In this document: piece after piece, positions 8,155-18,628 of the stretch
Numbering within the stretch: position 1 is the stretch's first letter
How the letters are laid out: each line of letters begins with the position of its first letter
Translations under genes and position numbers: made by a program
DNA from: an uncultured Prevotella sp.
Lineage (GTDB): Bacteria; Bacteroidota; Bacteroidia; Bacteroidales; Bacteroidaceae
Direction of reading: 5' to 3'
Length of the DNA stretch: 64,000 bases
Assembly (NCBI GenBank): GCA_905235325.1
Contig: CAJOLE010000001.1
Location: 31,364-95,363 of the forward strand
Notes under the pieces: model-generated
The model's input: only the letters and a program-made list of their open reading frames with translations
Database searches by the model: none
What the model was told of the DNA's origin: nothing

Positions 8155-8719
8155 TCTTCTGCTACTCTCCGTGGCATTGGCCATGGACTGCTTTACGGTA
8201 AGCACGATGAGCGGCGTCATCCTGCGCCGACCCGCCGGTGGTGCCATCCTGCGGATGGCTGTGCTCTTTGGGCTGTTTCAGGCCCTTATGCCCCTCATCG
8301 GATGGCTCGGCACGGCTCATTTCAGCCACTATTTAGAGGCCGTCGACCATTGGATTGCCTTCGGCCTGCTGGCGTTCATCGGCGGCAAGATGATATGGGA
8401 GGCGTGCTGTGGCGACGAGGAACACCAGACGTTCAACCCCCTGTCGTTGCGTACACAGGTGCTCCTGGCCGTGGCGACGAGCATCGACGCCCTGGCCGTA
8501 GGCATCTCGATGGCCTGTCTGGGCTATGACCGCATCGGCCAGCTGACGGTGCCGCTGCTGCTGATAGGGGCTGTCTCGATGCTGTTCAGTCTGGTGGGCT
8601 ACCGGCTGGGCGTCCGCTTCGGCCGTGCCATCGCCCAGCGGCTCAAGCCGGGCCTGTTAGGCGGGCTGGTCCTGCTGTTTATTGGCATAAAAGTGCTGAT
8701 TACCCATCTTTTCAGTTAA
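8138..8719 (+). CDS. mntP: Manganese efflux pump MntP
   Basis: A 193-residue protein with six predicted membrane segments in two pseudo-symmetric halves. Each half carries the family's conserved acidic motif: ALAMDCFTVS near residue 15 and SIDALAVGISMA near residue 115. MntP exports Mn(II) from the cytoplasm. The ATG lies inside the 3' end of comEC (17-bp overlap), which implies translational coupling within one transcript. I see no yybP-ykoY manganese riboswitch upstream, and the gene simply follows comEC. Confidence 0.9.
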   Translation: MISLPDLLLLSVALAMDCFTVSTMSGVILRRPAGGAILRMAVLFGLFQALMPLIGWLGTAHFSHYLEAVDHWIAFGLLAFIGGKMIWEACCGDEEHQTFNPLSLRTQVLLAVATSIDALAVGISMACLGYDRIGQLTVPLLLIGAVSMLFSLVGYRLGVRFGRAIAQRLKPGLLGGLVLLFIGIKVLITHLFS

Positions 8720-8757
8720 AAAATATTCAGAGACCGACGCTATTCCTTTTTTTTTCG

Positions 8758-8765
8758 TACCTTTG
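8758..8765 (+). promoter_or_regulatory. -7 promoter box of the DUF3332 gene
   Basis: TACCTTTG, 30 nt before the ATG at 8796 and preceded by a run of T. Confidence 0.65.
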
Positions 8766-8795
8766 CCAACGTTTTAACGATTAAACGAAACTAAT

Positions 8796-9353
8796 ATGAA
8801 AAAAGTAAATGTAAAGGTTGCCGCCTACATGATGGCAGGCACCATGCTGTGCAGTTCATGCTTTGTCGGATCCTTCGGCTTGTTCAACGGCTATGCCAAG
8901 TGGCAGACCAACATGACAAACAACAAGTTTGTAAATGCTATCGTGGCATTCGTCATCGGCCCGATTGTAGGTACAGTTTCTCTGGTTGTCGACTCGCTCT
9001 TGCTTAACACCATTGAGTTCTGGAGCGGTACGAACCCCATGCAGGCCAACATCGGCAAGACGCAGCAGGTGATGGGAAGCGACGGGCGCTACTATGCCGT
9101 GACGACCACCAAGGACGGCTACGAAGTGAAGGCACCTAACGGCGAGATGAGCTACTTCACGTATGACAAGAAGAAGGATGCCTGGTCGCTGACTCAGAAT
9201 GGGCAGACCCGCGAGCTGTTCCGCTTCAACCAGGACGGAACGATCACCACTGTATTGCCTGACGGTGAGCAGCTGACCGTTACGCCCAACGAGGATGGAC
9301 TCTTCCAGGTGCGCATGGCCGTGGGCGAAGGCCGCTTCTTCGCTATGCGCTGA
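8796..9353 (+). CDS. DUF3332-family lipoprotein-like protein
   Basis: A 185-residue protein. Residues 1-22 form a basic-hydrophobic signal ending in LCSSC, and Cys22 is the likely lipid anchor, though the lipobox is not canonical. The following GSFGLFNGYAKWQ and NKFVNAIVAFVIG segments match DUF3332, whose members have a short N-terminal conserved region and hydrophobic stretches. The C-terminal half is hydrophilic, with VMGSDGRYYAVTTTKDGYEV and a run of short beta-like repeats. The function is unknown. It has its own promoter and faces the convergent yidD gene. Confidence 0.78.
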   Translation: MKKVNVKVAAYMMAGTMLCSSCFVGSFGLFNGYAKWQTNMTNNKFVNAIVAFVIGPIVGTVSLVVDSLLLNTIEFWSGTNPMQANIGKTQQVMGSDGRYYAVTTTKDGYEVKAPNGEMSYFTYDKKKDAWSLTQNGQTRELFRFNQDGTITTVLPDGEQLTVTPNEDGLFQVRMAVGEGRFFAMR

Positions 9354-9382
9354 ACAGCAACAGCAATACGCCTCGCACGTGC

Positions 9383-9613
9383 TCAGGGTACTGGGTCGTA
9401 GCCTGAGCCGCCCCAAGGATGGCAGCGCAGGATGCGACGTATGGCGAGGTAAAGACCCTTCACGGGACCGTGCTTCAGAATTGCCTGACGGGCATATTCT
9501 GAGCACGTCGGCGTGAAGCGGCAAGAGGGCGGGGTATAGGGACTGATGCAAGTCTGGTAGAAACGGATGGGCAGCACCAGCAACCACGACAGGAGGCGCG
9601 CTATCTGTTTCAT
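9383..9613 (-). CDS. yidD: Membrane protein insertion efficiency factor YidD
   Basis: A 76-residue protein with the conserved YidD core: [20 protein letters not shown], then [13 protein letters not shown] and [18 protein letters not shown]. The Cys pattern and the [12 protein letters not shown] ending are diagnostic. YidD sits at the inner face of the cytoplasmic membrane as an amphipathic helix and assists YidC-dependent insertion. It overlaps rnpA by 4 bp, the usual rnpA-yidD coupling. yidC is not in the window. Confidence 0.95.
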   Translation of the reverse strand: MKQIARLLSWLLVLPIRFYQTCISPYTPPSCRFTPTCSEYARQAILKHGPVKGLYLAIRRILRCHPWGGSGYDPVP

Positions 9614-9990
9614 ACTGCCTCTGCAATGCGGCCGACGAGTCTCTCTATTTGTCGGGCAACTGTAACCGAGGTTGCCTGTCGGTCGGAAATCCAGATAAAG
9701 GCTATCAGCAGTGTCTCGTCGGCAGAAATGGCGTCGAAAAGGGGCTGCTTGGCGTGGCGGTAGGCTTCACGCACCTGACGCTTGATGCGGTTGCGGTCGA
9801 CGGCGTGCTTGAAGCGCTTCTTCGAAACACTGATGAGTATCTGTACGGGAACGTCGGTCTGACTGCGCGGCATCTTCCTGAAGACGGCTCGCAGCGGAAA
9901 TGCTGCCATGGCCGTGCTGCCGCTGCCGAAGAGCGTCTCTATCAGCCGGGTGCTGACAATGTGCTCGCGTTTCTTAAACTGGGCGTTCAA
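9610..9990 (-). CDS. rnpA: Ribonuclease P protein component
   Basis: A 126-residue basic protein that binds the RNase P RNA and helps remove 5' leaders from pre-tRNA. The RNA-binding signature is [20 protein letters not shown], the RNR motif of the family, near residues 58-77. The ATG at 9990 follows the hemD stop by 20 bp on the same strand, so it is in the metK-DUF4271-hemD-rnpA-yidD run. In many bacteria rnpA is next to rpmH. Here rpmH is about 49 kb away, as in other Bacteroidota. Confidence 0.95.
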   Translation of the reverse strand: MNAQFKKREHIVSTRLIETLFGSGSTAMAAFPLRAVFRKMPRSQTDVPVQILISVSKKRFKHAVDRNRIKRQVREAYRHAKQPLFDAISADETLLIAFIWISDRQATSVTVARQIERLVGRIAEAV

Positions 9991-10010
9991 TATCGGTGGC
10001 GTTCTGGCAT

Positions 10011-10760
10011 TCAGTCGTCGAGCATAACAAGATAGTGCTGCAAGGCACCGGTCATAGAGGGGTACTTCTCGTTAGGAGCTTCAATGTCAAGGCGGAGACC
10101 GGCTTCCTTGGCGGCCTTGGCCGTAGAAGGACCGAAGGTGGCAATGGCGATGTTGCCCTGCTCGAAGTTGGGGAAGTTCTTGGCCAGGGCCTCGATGCCC
10201 GACGGGCTGAAGAAAATCAGCATGTCGTAGTCGAAGTTCTCAACCTCCTCGGGAGTGAAGTCGTTGCTGACGGTCTTGTACATGACAACCTCTTTGTGGT
10301 TCAGCTTCTTGGAATCGAGGAGCAGGGTAAGCGAGTCGTTGTGGACGTCGCTCATGGGAACGAGGTACTTCTCGGTCTTATGCTTAATCATGGTTGGCAG
10401 CAGGTCGTCAATGCGGCCGGTGGTGCCGAAGAAGACCTTGCGCTTTCTGTACTGCACATACTTCTGAATATATAGGGCGATGGTCTCCGTGACACAGAAG
10501 TACTTCATGTCTTCAGGGATGCTGACGCGCAACTCCTTGGCCAGGGTAAAGAAATGATCAATAGCATGGCGCGATGTGAAAACAATGGCAGTATAGTCAA
10601 GAATGCTGACTTTCTGCGTACGAAATTCCTTGGCAGACATCCCTTCCACCTTAATAAACGGGCGGAAAATCAATTCAACGTCGAACTTGCTGGCGATGTC
10701 GTAGTAAGGCGACTTCTCACTTGCGGGTTTTGGCTGTGAAACCAGAATCTTCTTAATCAT
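10011..10760 (-). CDS. hemD: Uroporphyrinogen-III synthase
   Basis: A 249-residue protein with the two-domain HemD layout. The first half begins KKILVSQPKPASEKSPYYDI and contains DYTAIVFTSRHAIDHF. The second half contains DMLIFFSPSGIEALAKNFPN and IATFGPSTAKAAKEAGL, the characteristic C-terminal repeat of the fold. The enzyme closes hydroxymethylbilane to uroporphyrinogen III for haem and sirohaem. Sequence identity in this family is low, but the paired motifs and length fit. The DUF4271 gene lies just upstream on the same strand, the usual arrangement in Bacteroidota. Confidence 0.87.
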   Translation of the reverse strand: MIKKILVSQPKPASEKSPYYDIASKFDVELIFRPFIKVEGMSAKEFRTQKVSILDYTAIVFTSRHAIDHFFTLAKELRVSIPEDMKYFCVTETIALYIQKYVQYRKRKVFFGTTGRIDDLLPTMIKHKTEKYLVPMSDVHNDSLTLLLDSKKLNHKEVVMYKTVSNDFTPEEVENFDYDMLIFFSPSGIEALAKNFPNFEQGNIAIATFGPSTAKAAKEAGLRLDIEAPNEKYPSMTGALQHYLVMLDD

Positions 10761-10773
10761 TTCGCTTTGTGTC

Positions 10774-11802
10774 CTAAAAATTTACTTTTAATTGGTCGGT
10801 AATCAGCACCAAAATGCCGGCGACCGACAATAGAGGTATGATTTCGAGGGCACAAAGGTACAAAATTATTTGCAGAAAATCACTAATTTGCCGGAAAAAG
10901 ATAACACGGCACTTGTAAATTGTCAATATTTTGGTTAGAATTAGTACGAAAATGAAATAATATACGACATTCTGCATCGGAAGGTTGAAATACACTTGCA
11001 GAATGACAGCAGGGAAAAGAGCGATGCCTTCGAGGGCGGTTATGAACGTCAGCGTCCACGTCCATTGTTTACTTTTTTTACTTCTGAAGAAGATGAGGTT
11101 CACCACTTTGTAGATGATGATCTTGAAGATGAAGTAGGCAATGAACACGCCGAAGAAGATGCCTATCATTTCATAGGGAGCATCGAGCACGAAGGTGTCG
11201 GCTACGTAGTGGGTGATATAAAAATAATAGGTGATGGCCAGCAGCAGGCAGGTTTGTATGCTGAGGAAGATGTGGAAAGGGAATCGCTCGCTTGAATCGC
11301 TTGACGATGTCTTGTCGCTCCGGGGGATGTAGAAAAAGTCCTTGATCTGGTGGAGTATGGCCTGGCGCGAGTAGGCAAAGGCTGTGACGGCCAGCACAAA
11401 GCAGAAGAGGAGCATGCACGTAATGGCATCGTCGCCGCGCACGGTGTAGGGCACGGGGTCGCCGGCGATGCCCGGGCGACCGCCGGTCAGCTCAGGGTGG
11501 AGCAGCGAGTCGTTGGCGAAGAACGACTCGCGGTAGTATTGGGGCAGACTGACGTCCTTCAGCGAGCGTCCTGCGTCGTGGCCGGGCAGATGGAGGGTAT
11601 CCGGGCGGTCGCTGTAGTGTACCTTGCCAGGCTTGAACCATGCCTGGATAGCAAAGTCCTGCTGGGCAGGCGTGGCGTCCTTGGGCAGCATCCGCAGCAC
11701 CTGGTAGGGCGTCTGCGAACGTGCCGTTTTCTGTACGACGGTGTCGGCAGTACCCGCCGACACCGTGTGTTCGCTTACTATGGAGTCTTGCTGCAGAACC
11801 AT
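10774..11802 (-). CDS. DUF4271 membrane protein
   Basis: A 342-residue protein. The first about 120 residues are polar and low in similarity to anything I know. From there about six hydrophobic segments follow, for example ITCMLLFCFVLAVTAFAY, YEMIGIFFGVFIAYFIFKII and IILYLCALEIIPLLSVAGI. This fits DUF4271, a Bacteroidota-specific family found directly before hemD. The function is unknown. The ATG at 11802 abuts the metK stop codon, so translation is probably coupled. The region is AT-richer than its neighbours, which is normal for a membrane gene. Confidence 0.85.
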   Translation of the reverse strand: MVLQQDSIVSEHTVSAGTADTVVQKTARSQTPYQVLRMLPKDATPAQQDFAIQAWFKPGKVHYSDRPDTLHLPGHDAGRSLKDVSLPQYYRESFFANDSLLHPELTGGRPGIAGDPVPYTVRGDDAITCMLLFCFVLAVTAFAYSRQAILHQIKDFFYIPRSDKTSSSDSSERFPFHIFLSIQTCLLLAITYYFYITHYVADTFVLDAPYEMIGIFFGVFIAYFIFKIIIYKVVNLIFFRSKKSKQWTWTLTFITALEGIALFPAVILQVYFNLPMQNVVYYFIFVLILTKILTIYKCRVIFFRQISDFLQIILYLCALEIIPLLSVAGILVLITDQLKVNF

Positions 11803-13059
11803 TTACAGGCCAAACTCCCGTTTGATGTCATCTACGCGGTCAAGCTTCTCCCAGGTAAAGAGTTCTACGTCAACCTCAAGGGTTTCGTGATAGTGGCTGG
11901 TGAACTTCTTCCTGACGGTCTCGTTCTTGCGGCCCATGTGGCCGTAAGTGGCGGTTTCCTGAAACATCGGCTGGCGCAGCTTCAGGGTGCGCTCAATGGC
12001 ATTGGGGCGCAGGTCGAACAGTTGCTCTATCTTCTTGGCAATCTCGCCGTCGGTCATCTGTACCCGCGAGCGTCCGTAGGTGTTGACGTAGATGTTCATG
12101 GGCTTGGCCACGCCGATGGCATAGCTGATCTGCACCAAGATTTCGTCGCTGATGCCGGCGGCTACCATGTTCTTGGCAATGTGGCGCGCTGCATAGGCTG
12201 CGGAGCGGTCTACCTTCGAGGAGTCCTTGCCTGAGAAGGCTCCGCCGCCGTGGGCACCCTTGCCGCCGTAGGTGTCGACGATAATCTTGCGGCCGGTCAA
12301 GCCTGTGTCGCCGTGGGGGCCGCCGATGACGAACTTGCCCGTCGGGTTGACGTAGTACTTGATGTCGGGGCCGAAGAGGTCGAGCACCTTCTGCGAGTGT
12401 ATCTCCTGCTTCACCCTCGGTATGAGGATGTTGATGACGTCGTCCTTGATGCGGGCGAGCATCGCCTCGTCCTCGTCAAACTCATCGTGCTGGGTAGAGA
12501 CGACAATGGTGTCGATACGCTCGGGGATGCCTTCGTCCGAGTACTGCACCGTCACCTGGCTCTTGGCATCGGGGCGCAGGTAGGTCATCTCCTTGCCCTC
12601 CTTGCGGATGTCGGCCAGCGTGCGCATGATGAGGTGTGCCAGGTCGAGCGTGACGGGCATGTAGTTCTCCGTCTCGTTGGTGGCGTAGCCGAACATCATG
12701 CCTTGGTCGCCGGCTCCCTGCTCCTTTTCTTCCTCGCGGTCGACGCCCCGGTTGATGTCCTGGCTCTGCTCATGGATGGCACTGAGTATGCCGCATGAGT
12801 TACCGTCGAACTGATACTCGGCTTTCGTATAGCCTATCTTGTTAATGGTATTGCGGGCAATGGTCTGCAGGTCGATGTAGACATCGCTGCTCACTTCGCC
12901 CATGAGCACCACCTGCCCCGTCGTGACGAATGACTCGCAGGCCACGCGGGCCTTCGGGTCGTAAGCCAGAAACTGGTCGAGGATGGCGTCACTGATCTGG
13001 TCGGCCACCTTGTCGGGATGGCCCTCACTGACTGATTCTGATGAAAATAAGTAACTCAT
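11803..13059 (-). CDS. metK: S-adenosylmethionine synthetase
   Basis: A 418-residue protein that makes S-adenosylmethionine from methionine and ATP. It begins [20 protein letters not shown], with the ATP-binding GHPDK motif. [16 protein letters not shown] is signature 1, and [21 protein letters not shown] is close to signature 2. It is about 30 residues longer than the Escherichia coli enzyme, with extra sequence in the middle (for example [19 protein letters not shown]), as in other Bacteroidota. The M16 peptidase gene ends 34 bp upstream and DUF4271 follows without a gap. Confidence 0.96.
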   Translation of the reverse strand: MSYLFSSESVSEGHPDKVADQISDAILDQFLAYDPKARVACESFVTTGQVVLMGEVSSDVYIDLQTIARNTINKIGYTKAEYQFDGNSCGILSAIHEQSQDINRGVDREEEKEQGAGDQGMMFGYATNETENYMPVTLDLAHLIMRTLADIRKEGKEMTYLRPDAKSQVTVQYSDEGIPERIDTIVVSTQHDEFDEDEAMLARIKDDVINILIPRVKQEIHSQKVLDLFGPDIKYYVNPTGKFVIGGPHGDTGLTGRKIIVDTYGGKGAHGGGAFSGKDSSKVDRSAAYAARHIAKNMVAAGISDEILVQISYAIGVAKPMNIYVNTYGRSRVQMTDGEIAKKIEQLFDLRPNAIERTLKLRQPMFQETATYGHMGRKNETVRKKFTSHYHETLEVDVELFTWEKLDRVDDIKREFGL

Positions 13060-13093
13060 TTGTTCAGGATTTACGGATTGTTGATAGATGCTT

Positions 13094-15931
13094 TTACTCG
13101 GCAGGCAGCATGACGACCTCGGCCTCGTTGCCCGACTTCAGCACTTCGGCGACGAAAGCTGAGACGGCTGCGGGGGTCATGGCCTGCACGGTCTTCTCGT
13201 AGTCGGTGTGGATGTCGAGCTTCCACTTGCGCCAGTTGTTGATGCAGCCGCTCCAGTAGCCGTTTTGCTTCAGCTGGTCGGCGTGGTTCTTGAGCAGGTA
13301 CTCCTTTACCTTCGTCACCATGTCGGCATCGCAATGGCCGGCGGCCATGTCCATGACGGCACGGCGCATGATGCCAAGGGCAACGTCGGCCTTTTCAGGC
13401 TTCATGGGGCAGACGGCGATGATGGAGGTCTCGTCGCCGAAGTCGTCGCGGTTGACACCGGCCTGTGCCTGTACGGTGTAGGCGGCGCTGGCCTCCTCGC
13501 GGATTTCTTTCAGATAGACCATCTGGAGCACCTGTCCGGCCACCTGTGCGCGGATGATGTTCTCCAGCGTGTAGGGCACCTTCTTGGAATACCAGTGCAT
13601 GACGGCCATGGCCTTCGGCGTTTCAGACTTGTGCTTGAAGTTGTTCACCACCTTGCCCGTGTAGTCAGTCGATACGTCCTTGCCCTTCACGATGTTCTTC
13701 TGTGCGGGCAGTGAGCCGATGTACTGCTCAACGAGCGGGCGAATCTTGGCCTCGTCGTAGTTGCCGATGATGGTGAAGGTGAAGGCGGCGGCGTTCTGGG
13801 TGCGCTCCTTGGCCATCTGCAGGATGCGGTCGTAGCTGACGTCCTTCAGGTCTTCGGCGATTAAGTTCTTGAAGCGTGGGTTGTGCTTGGTGAGCGTCAG
13901 GCTGAGCGAGTCGCTGAACACGGCCTCGGGCTGCAGCAGGCGGTTCTTGAGCTGCAGTTCGGTAGTCTTCATCATCTGGTCGAACGACTGCTCGTCCTTC
14001 TTGATGTTGCTGGTCATGTAGAGGTAGACGAGCTGCATCATCGTCTCAACGTCGGTAGGTGTCGACGAGCCGTTGACGTTGGTGCGCTGGGTGCTCATCG
14101 AGAGCGTAGCACCGGCAATCTTTCCGGCAAGAGCCTTGGTCAGTTCGGTGTGCGAGAAGGCTCCCAGGCCGCTGGCCTCGACGGCATCGTCGAAGAGGGC
14201 GATGTTGGCGCGTTCTTTGACGTCGTAGAGTGCCGAGCCGCCCCAGCCCTCGCCTGTCAGCAGCACCTGATCCTTCTTCAGGTCGGTCTGCTTCAGGATA
14301 ACCTTCACGCCGTTCTGCAGCGTCAGTTCTGTGTAGCCGAAGAGCTCGTTCTTCACCTCTTTTGTAATCTTGCCCGGCTTGGGCAGGGTGGTCATCAGGG
14401 GTTCGTCCTTCACGTTGTCAACCCAGGCGGTGAGCTGCTCAGTGCGGGCATCGCGGACGGCACCGAGGAGGTCGGCTTCGGTGGGGTAGGTGGCTCCGTC
14501 CTTCTCCTGGTTGAAGTTCAGCACCACGAGGTTCGAGTCGCTCTTGGGCATGAGCTGTGCCATTACGGCGTTGATGGCATCAATGGGAATGGCAGGCACC
14601 AGCTGTTTCATCAGCTGGTAGTAGTCGTCGATCGAGGGAATCGGCTCGTTGTTGAGGAAGTGCTGCACGTATTCGTTGACGAACTGCGAGTTGTAGCGTT
14701 TGTCCTTGTTCGAGTACTGCTTGTCGAGCACACTCAGCGTGTTGGCCTTCGAGCGGCCGTATTCCGTCTGGGTGAAGCCGAACTCGGCGGCGCGGCGGGC
14801 TTCGGCGACGACGGTCTTCACGGCTTCGTTCATCTTGCCCTCCTTGGGGACGATGCCCAGGTCGAAGGCGTCCTTGGGCTTCGACAGCAGGTAAGTGCCG
14901 TCGCTGGCCGATGCCTGCAGGAAGGGGCAGTCGGGCTTCTCGGCCAGTTCGCTGAGTCGGCTGTTCAGCATACCGACGGCGACGTTCTTCATGTAGTTGG
15001 CCACGAGATATTCCAGCGAGCCCTTCACCGAGTCGGGGATGGCTTCGTGCTTGAACATCACCTCGGCCATGTCGATGCGCTGCTCCTTGTCCTTGTCGAT
15101 GATAACGATGGGCTCGGCGTTGTCGGGCACGTCCATCTGCTCCAGCTTGGCGGCATCGGGGCCGGGCTTGGCAATCTGCGAGAACATCGTCTTGATCTTC
15201 TGCTCCACCTTGTCGACGTCGACGTCGCCTACCACGATGATGCCCTGATTGTCGGGGCGGTACCACTTCTCATAGTATTGCTGCAGGAAGGGGCGCTCGA
15301 AGTTGTCGATGATCTCCATCAGGCCGATAGGCATACGGTGGCCGTACTTCGAGCCGGGGTAGAGCTTCGGCAGGTCGCGCTCCAGCATACGCATCTGGGC
15401 CGACGTGCGGAGTCGCCACTCTTCGTGTATGACGCCGCGCTCCTTTTCTATCTCCTCCTGTTCCAGGAGCAGCCCGTCGGCCCAGTCCCAGAGAATCATG
15501 AGGCACGAATCGACGATGCCTTCGCGCGTCGTAGGTACATTACTTATATTATAAACCGTCTGGTCAATCGAGGTGTAGGCGTTCAGGTCGGTGCCGAACT
15601 TCACGCCGATGCTCTCGCACCAGCGCAGCAGCTCGTTACCCTTGAAGTGCTTCGAGCCGTTAAAGGCCATGTGCTCGAGGAAGTGAGCCAGGCCGCGCTG
15701 CGTGTCGTCCTCCTGTATGGAGCCCACCTTCTGTGCGATGTAGAACTCAGCGCGCTGCTCGGGCCAGTTGTTGTGGCGGATGTAGTAGGTCAGTCCGTTG
15801 TCGAGTCTGCCGATGCGCACTTCAGGGTCAACGGGAATCGGTGGCATCTGCATCTGTTGCTGTTGTGCAGCTACTGTTGTGAAGCTGGCCACGGCCAGCA
15901 TGAGTGTTGCAAAGAATTTTCTTGCTTTCAT
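13094..15931 (-). CDS. M16-family zinc metallopeptidase (pitrilysin/insulinase type)
   Basis: A 945-residue secreted or periplasmic protein with signal peptide [21 protein letters not shown]. The inverted zinc motif HFLEH is at residues 83-87, and the third ligand is in EEIEKERG near 160-166. A second M16 half (from about residue 520) lacks the zinc site but keeps the fold, giving the full N plus C arrangement expected of a monomeric clam-shell protease. It probably degrades short peptides in the periplasm. A -7 box lies 26 nt before the ATG. It is first in the run that leads into metK, with a 34-bp gap, so metK may be co-transcribed. Confidence 0.93.
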   Translation of the reverse strand: MKARKFFATLMLAVASFTTVAAQQQQMQMPPIPVDPEVRIGRLDNGLTYYIRHNNWPEQRAEFYIAQKVGSIQEDDTQRGLAHFLEHMAFNGSKHFKGNELLRWCESIGVKFGTDLNAYTSIDQTVYNISNVPTTREGIVDSCLMILWDWADGLLLEQEEIEKERGVIHEEWRLRTSAQMRMLERDLPKLYPGSKYGHRMPIGLMEIIDNFERPFLQQYYEKWYRPDNQGIIVVGDVDVDKVEQKIKTMFSQIAKPGPDAAKLEQMDVPDNAEPIVIIDKDKEQRIDMAEVMFKHEAIPDSVKGSLEYLVANYMKNVAVGMLNSRLSELAEKPDCPFLQASASDGTYLLSKPKDAFDLGIVPKEGKMNEAVKTVVAEARRAAEFGFTQTEYGRSKANTLSVLDKQYSNKDKRYNSQFVNEYVQHFLNNEPIPSIDDYYQLMKQLVPAIPIDAINAVMAQLMPKSDSNLVVLNFNQEKDGATYPTEADLLGAVRDARTEQLTAWVDNVKDEPLMTTLPKPGKITKEVKNELFGYTELTLQNGVKVILKQTDLKKDQVLLTGEGWGGSALYDVKERANIALFDDAVEASGLGAFSHTELTKALAGKIAGATLSMSTQRTNVNGSSTPTDVETMMQLVYLYMTSNIKKDEQSFDQMMKTTELQLKNRLLQPEAVFSDSLSLTLTKHNPRFKNLIAEDLKDVSYDRILQMAKERTQNAAAFTFTIIGNYDEAKIRPLVEQYIGSLPAQKNIVKGKDVSTDYTGKVVNNFKHKSETPKAMAVMHWYSKKVPYTLENIIRAQVAGQVLQMVYLKEIREEASAAYTVQAQAGVNRDDFGDETSIIAVCPMKPEKADVALGIMRRAVMDMAAGHCDADMVTKVKEYLLKNHADQLKQNGYWSGCINNWRKWKLDIHTDYEKTVQAMTPAAVSAFVAEVLKSGNEAEVVMLPAE

Positions 15932-15956
15932 GATTGTTATTTTAATGATTTGGGTG

Positions 15957-15964
15957 CAAAATTA
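15957..15964 (-). promoter_or_regulatory. -7 promoter box of the M16 peptidase gene
   Basis: TAATTTTG followed by CACCC on the minus strand, about 26 nt before the ATG at 15931. Confidence 0.65.
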
Positions 15965-16070
15965 CTGCTTTTTTATGGATTTGACGCAGAATTTGCGGAA
16001 AAACTACGCCGATAGCATACTATTTTGTTTTATGTCGGGCAAAACATTTTGTCAGCTCAATTATTTGTTG

Positions 16071-16078
16071 TACCTTTG
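16071..16078 (+). promoter_or_regulatory. -7 promoter box in front of the TPP riboswitch
   Basis: TACCTTTG followed by CACCC. It lies about 10 nt before the start of the THI element, so the riboswitch makes up almost the whole leader. Confidence 0.75.
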
Positions 16079-16088
16079 CACCCGCAAT

Positions 16089-16164
16089 TCAAGGGGTGCC
16101 TGCTGTTGCGGGCTGAGATGATACCCTCTACACCTGATCCGGATAATGCCGGCGAAGGGATGGA
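16089..16164 (+). promoter_or_regulatory. TPP riboswitch (THI element)
   Basis: The conserved THI-box blocks are present in order: GGGGTGCC, GGGCTGAGATGATACCC, then ACCTGATCCGGATAATGCC and GGCGAAGGGATGG. The pyrimidine-sensing CUGAGA and the pyrophosphate-side GGAUAAUGCC with GCGAAGGGA are all intact. It lies in the 5' leader of the TonB receptor gene and about 50 nt before its ATG. I do not see a terminator hairpin with a T-run between it and the ATG, so control may act on translation. By analogy, high thiamine pyrophosphate represses the downstream uptake genes. Confidence 0.95.
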
Positions 16165-16216
16165 TCGTAGTTTTATCAACACTATTCCCCCTTTATGATA
16201 ATTAAAGGTAAGAAGT

Positions 16217-18595
16217 ATGAAGAGAACAGTTTTGGCTGCCGCACTGGTGAGTGTCATGGCGGCAAGTGCACAGAACAAGGCAGCACTCTATGACTCCACG
16301 CAGGTGGAACAGCTGTCGGAAGTCGTGGTGCGTGGCGTGCGTGCCCAGAAGAATGCGCCGTATGCCGTCAGTAACATCAAGAAGCCGCAGCTGAGCGAGC
16401 ATTCGAAGACGGGGCGCGAGCTGCCCTTCCTCTTTGCGCAGACTCCCGGTGTCCTGGCCTGGAGCGAGAACGGACTGGGCACGGGGACGACCTATATGCG
16501 CATCCGCGGCGCTGCCGACTCACGCATCAACGTGACGCTCGACGGCGTGCCTCTTAACTCACCCGAGGACCAGTGCGTCTTCTGGGCAAACATGAACTCG
16601 TATGGCTCGCTGCTCGGCTCGGTGCAGATTCAGCGCGGCGTGGGCACGTCGACCAATGGCGACGGTGCCTTCGGCGGAACAGTGGCCCTGCAGACGGCCA
16701 CGCCCCTGCAGACACCGAGCCTTGAGGTCAGCGGTAGCTACGGTTCCTATAACACGTGGAATGCCGGCCTGAACTTCTCGACCGGTCTGCTATGGAACCA
16801 CCTCATCTTCGACGGTGCGTACCACGAGACCAACACCGACGGCTTTATCCACGGCACTGCCGGGCGTTCTGGCTCTTACTACGGCGGGCTAAGCTGGCTG
16901 GGCGACAACATTATTGTCGCATACAAGAACATCGGCAACTTCGAGAAGACCGGCCAGGCTTGGAACGGCGTGACGGCCGGCGACAACGACATGAGCCTAA
17001 TGGATGGCACATACGGCATTCAGTCCGGCATCAGGACCTACAAGGATATGTACGAGCGCGGTCTGGGCCGCTACAACTCGCTCTACGAGGCCCTGCGCTA
17101 CGGCGACGACGGCAGTTTCGCCCGCGACGCTGACGGCAACTACCTGTACGACCGCTATACGATGAGCGACGGCGGCTACTGGGCAAAGACCACCGACAAC
17201 TTCTGGCAGAACCACAGCCTGCTGTCGCTGAGCTGGAAGTCAGGCCGGCACTGGACGGGAACGGCCACGGCCCACTACACCTACGGCTACGGCTACTACC
17301 GCGAGTTCCGGCCCAACAACAAACTGTCGAAGTTCGGGCTTGTGATGGCCGACGACGAGGGGAAAAACATCAAGCGTACCGACTTCGTTCGCAAGAAGGG
17401 TCTGTCACAGAACACCTACGGATTCCTGGGCAACCTGAACTACCGCGACGACCGCTGGGACGTCATCGGGGGTATGTCCTTACAGGAGTTCGAGGGCAAC
17501 CACTTCGGCTATGTCACCTACGCCGCCAACCCCGTGGTGGCCCGTTTCATCGGCATGTACGACAATCAGTACAAGTACTACGACAGCGATGCCCGCAAGC
17601 TCGACGGCAACGTCTTCCTGAAGGCCGCCTATCACCTGAGCGAGCAGTGGGACGTCTTTGCCGACGTGCAGTACCGCCATGTCAGCTACGCGACCAACGG
17701 CATCAACGACAAGTTCTACGACGACAACTCGGGCTATTATAATCAGCGTCTCGACATCGACAAGAAGTACGACTTCCTGAACCCGAAGGCCGGCTTCTCG
17801 TGGAGCCTCGGCGGCCACCGCGCCTATGGCTCCGTAGCCATGAGCCACCGCGAGCCCGAGCGCAACAACTTCACCGACAACGGCTCCTATCCCGCCCCCA
17901 AGGCCGAGCAGCTGATAGACTACGAGGTGGGCTACACCTATACGGGCGACCTCTTTCGCGCAGGCGCGAACCTTTATTATATGGACTACAACGACCAGTT
18001 CGTACAGACCGGCGAGCTGAGCGACATCGGCGAGAGCTTGACCACGAACATCAAGGACTCCTACCGCATGGGCATCGAGCTGCAGGCGGGCATCGACCCC
18101 ACTTCCTGGCTCACCATCGAGGGCAACGCCGCCCTGAGCAAGAACAAGATCAAGGACTTCGACGAGGTGGTCGAGGACTGGGACAACGGCTCGCAGACCA
18201 TCCACTACGACAACTCCACGCTGTCTTTCTCGCCGTCGACCATTCTCAACGGCTTTGTCAACCTGCACTACCGCGGGGCACAGCTGACGTGGCACACCAA
18301 CTTCGTCTCGCGACAGTATTTGGACAACACCGAGAACGCCGACCGCTCGCTGCCCTGCTACTCGGTGTCGGATGCCTCGCTGAGCTACACCCTGAAACCC
18401 AGGAAGGTGCTGAGGGAGGCCATCTTCGGACTGAACTTCAACAACATCTTCAACCGCCGCTACGCTGCCAGCGGCTGGGTCTACTCTGCCATCTGCGACA
18501 GCTACGGCCATCCCGCCGACAACCGCTACTACCAGATTGGCTTCATCCCCATGGCGGGCTTCACCATGATGGGCAACGTGACGCTGAAGTTCTAA
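16217..18595 (+). CDS. TonB-dependent receptor, probably for thiamine
   Basis: A 792-residue outer-membrane receptor. Residues 1-19 are a signal peptide (KRTVLAAALVSVMAASAQ). A plug domain follows with EQLSEVVVRGVRAQKNAPYA, TPGVLAWSENGLGTGTTYMR and a VQIQRGVG segment. The beta-barrel then runs to the C-terminal strand ending GNVTLKF. Substrate assignment rests on the TPP riboswitch directly upstream and the PnuT gene 33 bp downstream. This pair is a known Bacteroidota thiamine uptake arrangement. The receptor carries no CarboxypepD-like or STN extension, so it is not SusC-like. Confidence 0.9.
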   Translation: MKRTVLAAALVSVMAASAQNKAALYDSTQVEQLSEVVVRGVRAQKNAPYAVSNIKKPQLSEHSKTGRELPFLFAQTPGVLAWSENGLGTGTTYMRIRGAADSRINVTLDGVPLNSPEDQCVFWANMNSYGSLLGSVQIQRGVGTSTNGDGAFGGTVALQTATPLQTPSLEVSGSYGSYNTWNAGLNFSTGLLWNHLIFDGAYHETNTDGFIHGTAGRSGSYYGGLSWLGDNIIVAYKNIGNFEKTGQAWNGVTAGDNDMSLMDGTYGIQSGIRTYKDMYERGLGRYNSLYEALRYGDDGSFARDADGNYLYDRYTMSDGGYWAKTTDNFWQNHSLLSLSWKSGRHWTGTATAHYTYGYGYYREFRPNNKLSKFGLVMADDEGKNIKRTDFVRKKGLSQNTYGFLGNLNYRDDRWDVIGGMSLQEFEGNHFGYVTYAANPVVARFIGMYDNQYKYYDSDARKLDGNVFLKAAYHLSEQWDVFADVQYRHVSYATNGINDKFYDDNSGYYNQRLDIDKKYDFLNPKAGFSWSLGGHRAYGSVAMSHREPERNNFTDNGSYPAPKAEQLIDYEVGYTYTGDLFRAGANLYYMDYNDQFVQTGELSDIGESLTTNIKDSYRMGIELQAGIDPTSWLTIEGNAALSKNKIKDFDEVVEDWDNGSQTIHYDNSTLSFSPSTILNGFVNLHYRGAQLTWHTNFVSRQYLDNTENADRSLPCYSVSDASLSYTLKPRKVLREAIFGLNFNNIFNRRYAASGWVYSAICDSYGHPADNRYYQIGFIPMAGFTMMGNVTLKF

Positions 18596-18628
18596 GCATC
18601 AGCCTTACACCGACCGTTACTAACTGAT

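Noticed and set aside
13883-16015. 710-codon plus-strand open frame opposite the M16 gene
   Set aside because: It is an antisense shadow caused by high GC. The product is low-complexity and the minus-strand gene has full M16 motifs.
16089-16216. Cobalamin riboswitch before the TonB receptor
   Set aside because: The conserved blocks are those of the THI box. There is no B12 box (GCCACTG-type).
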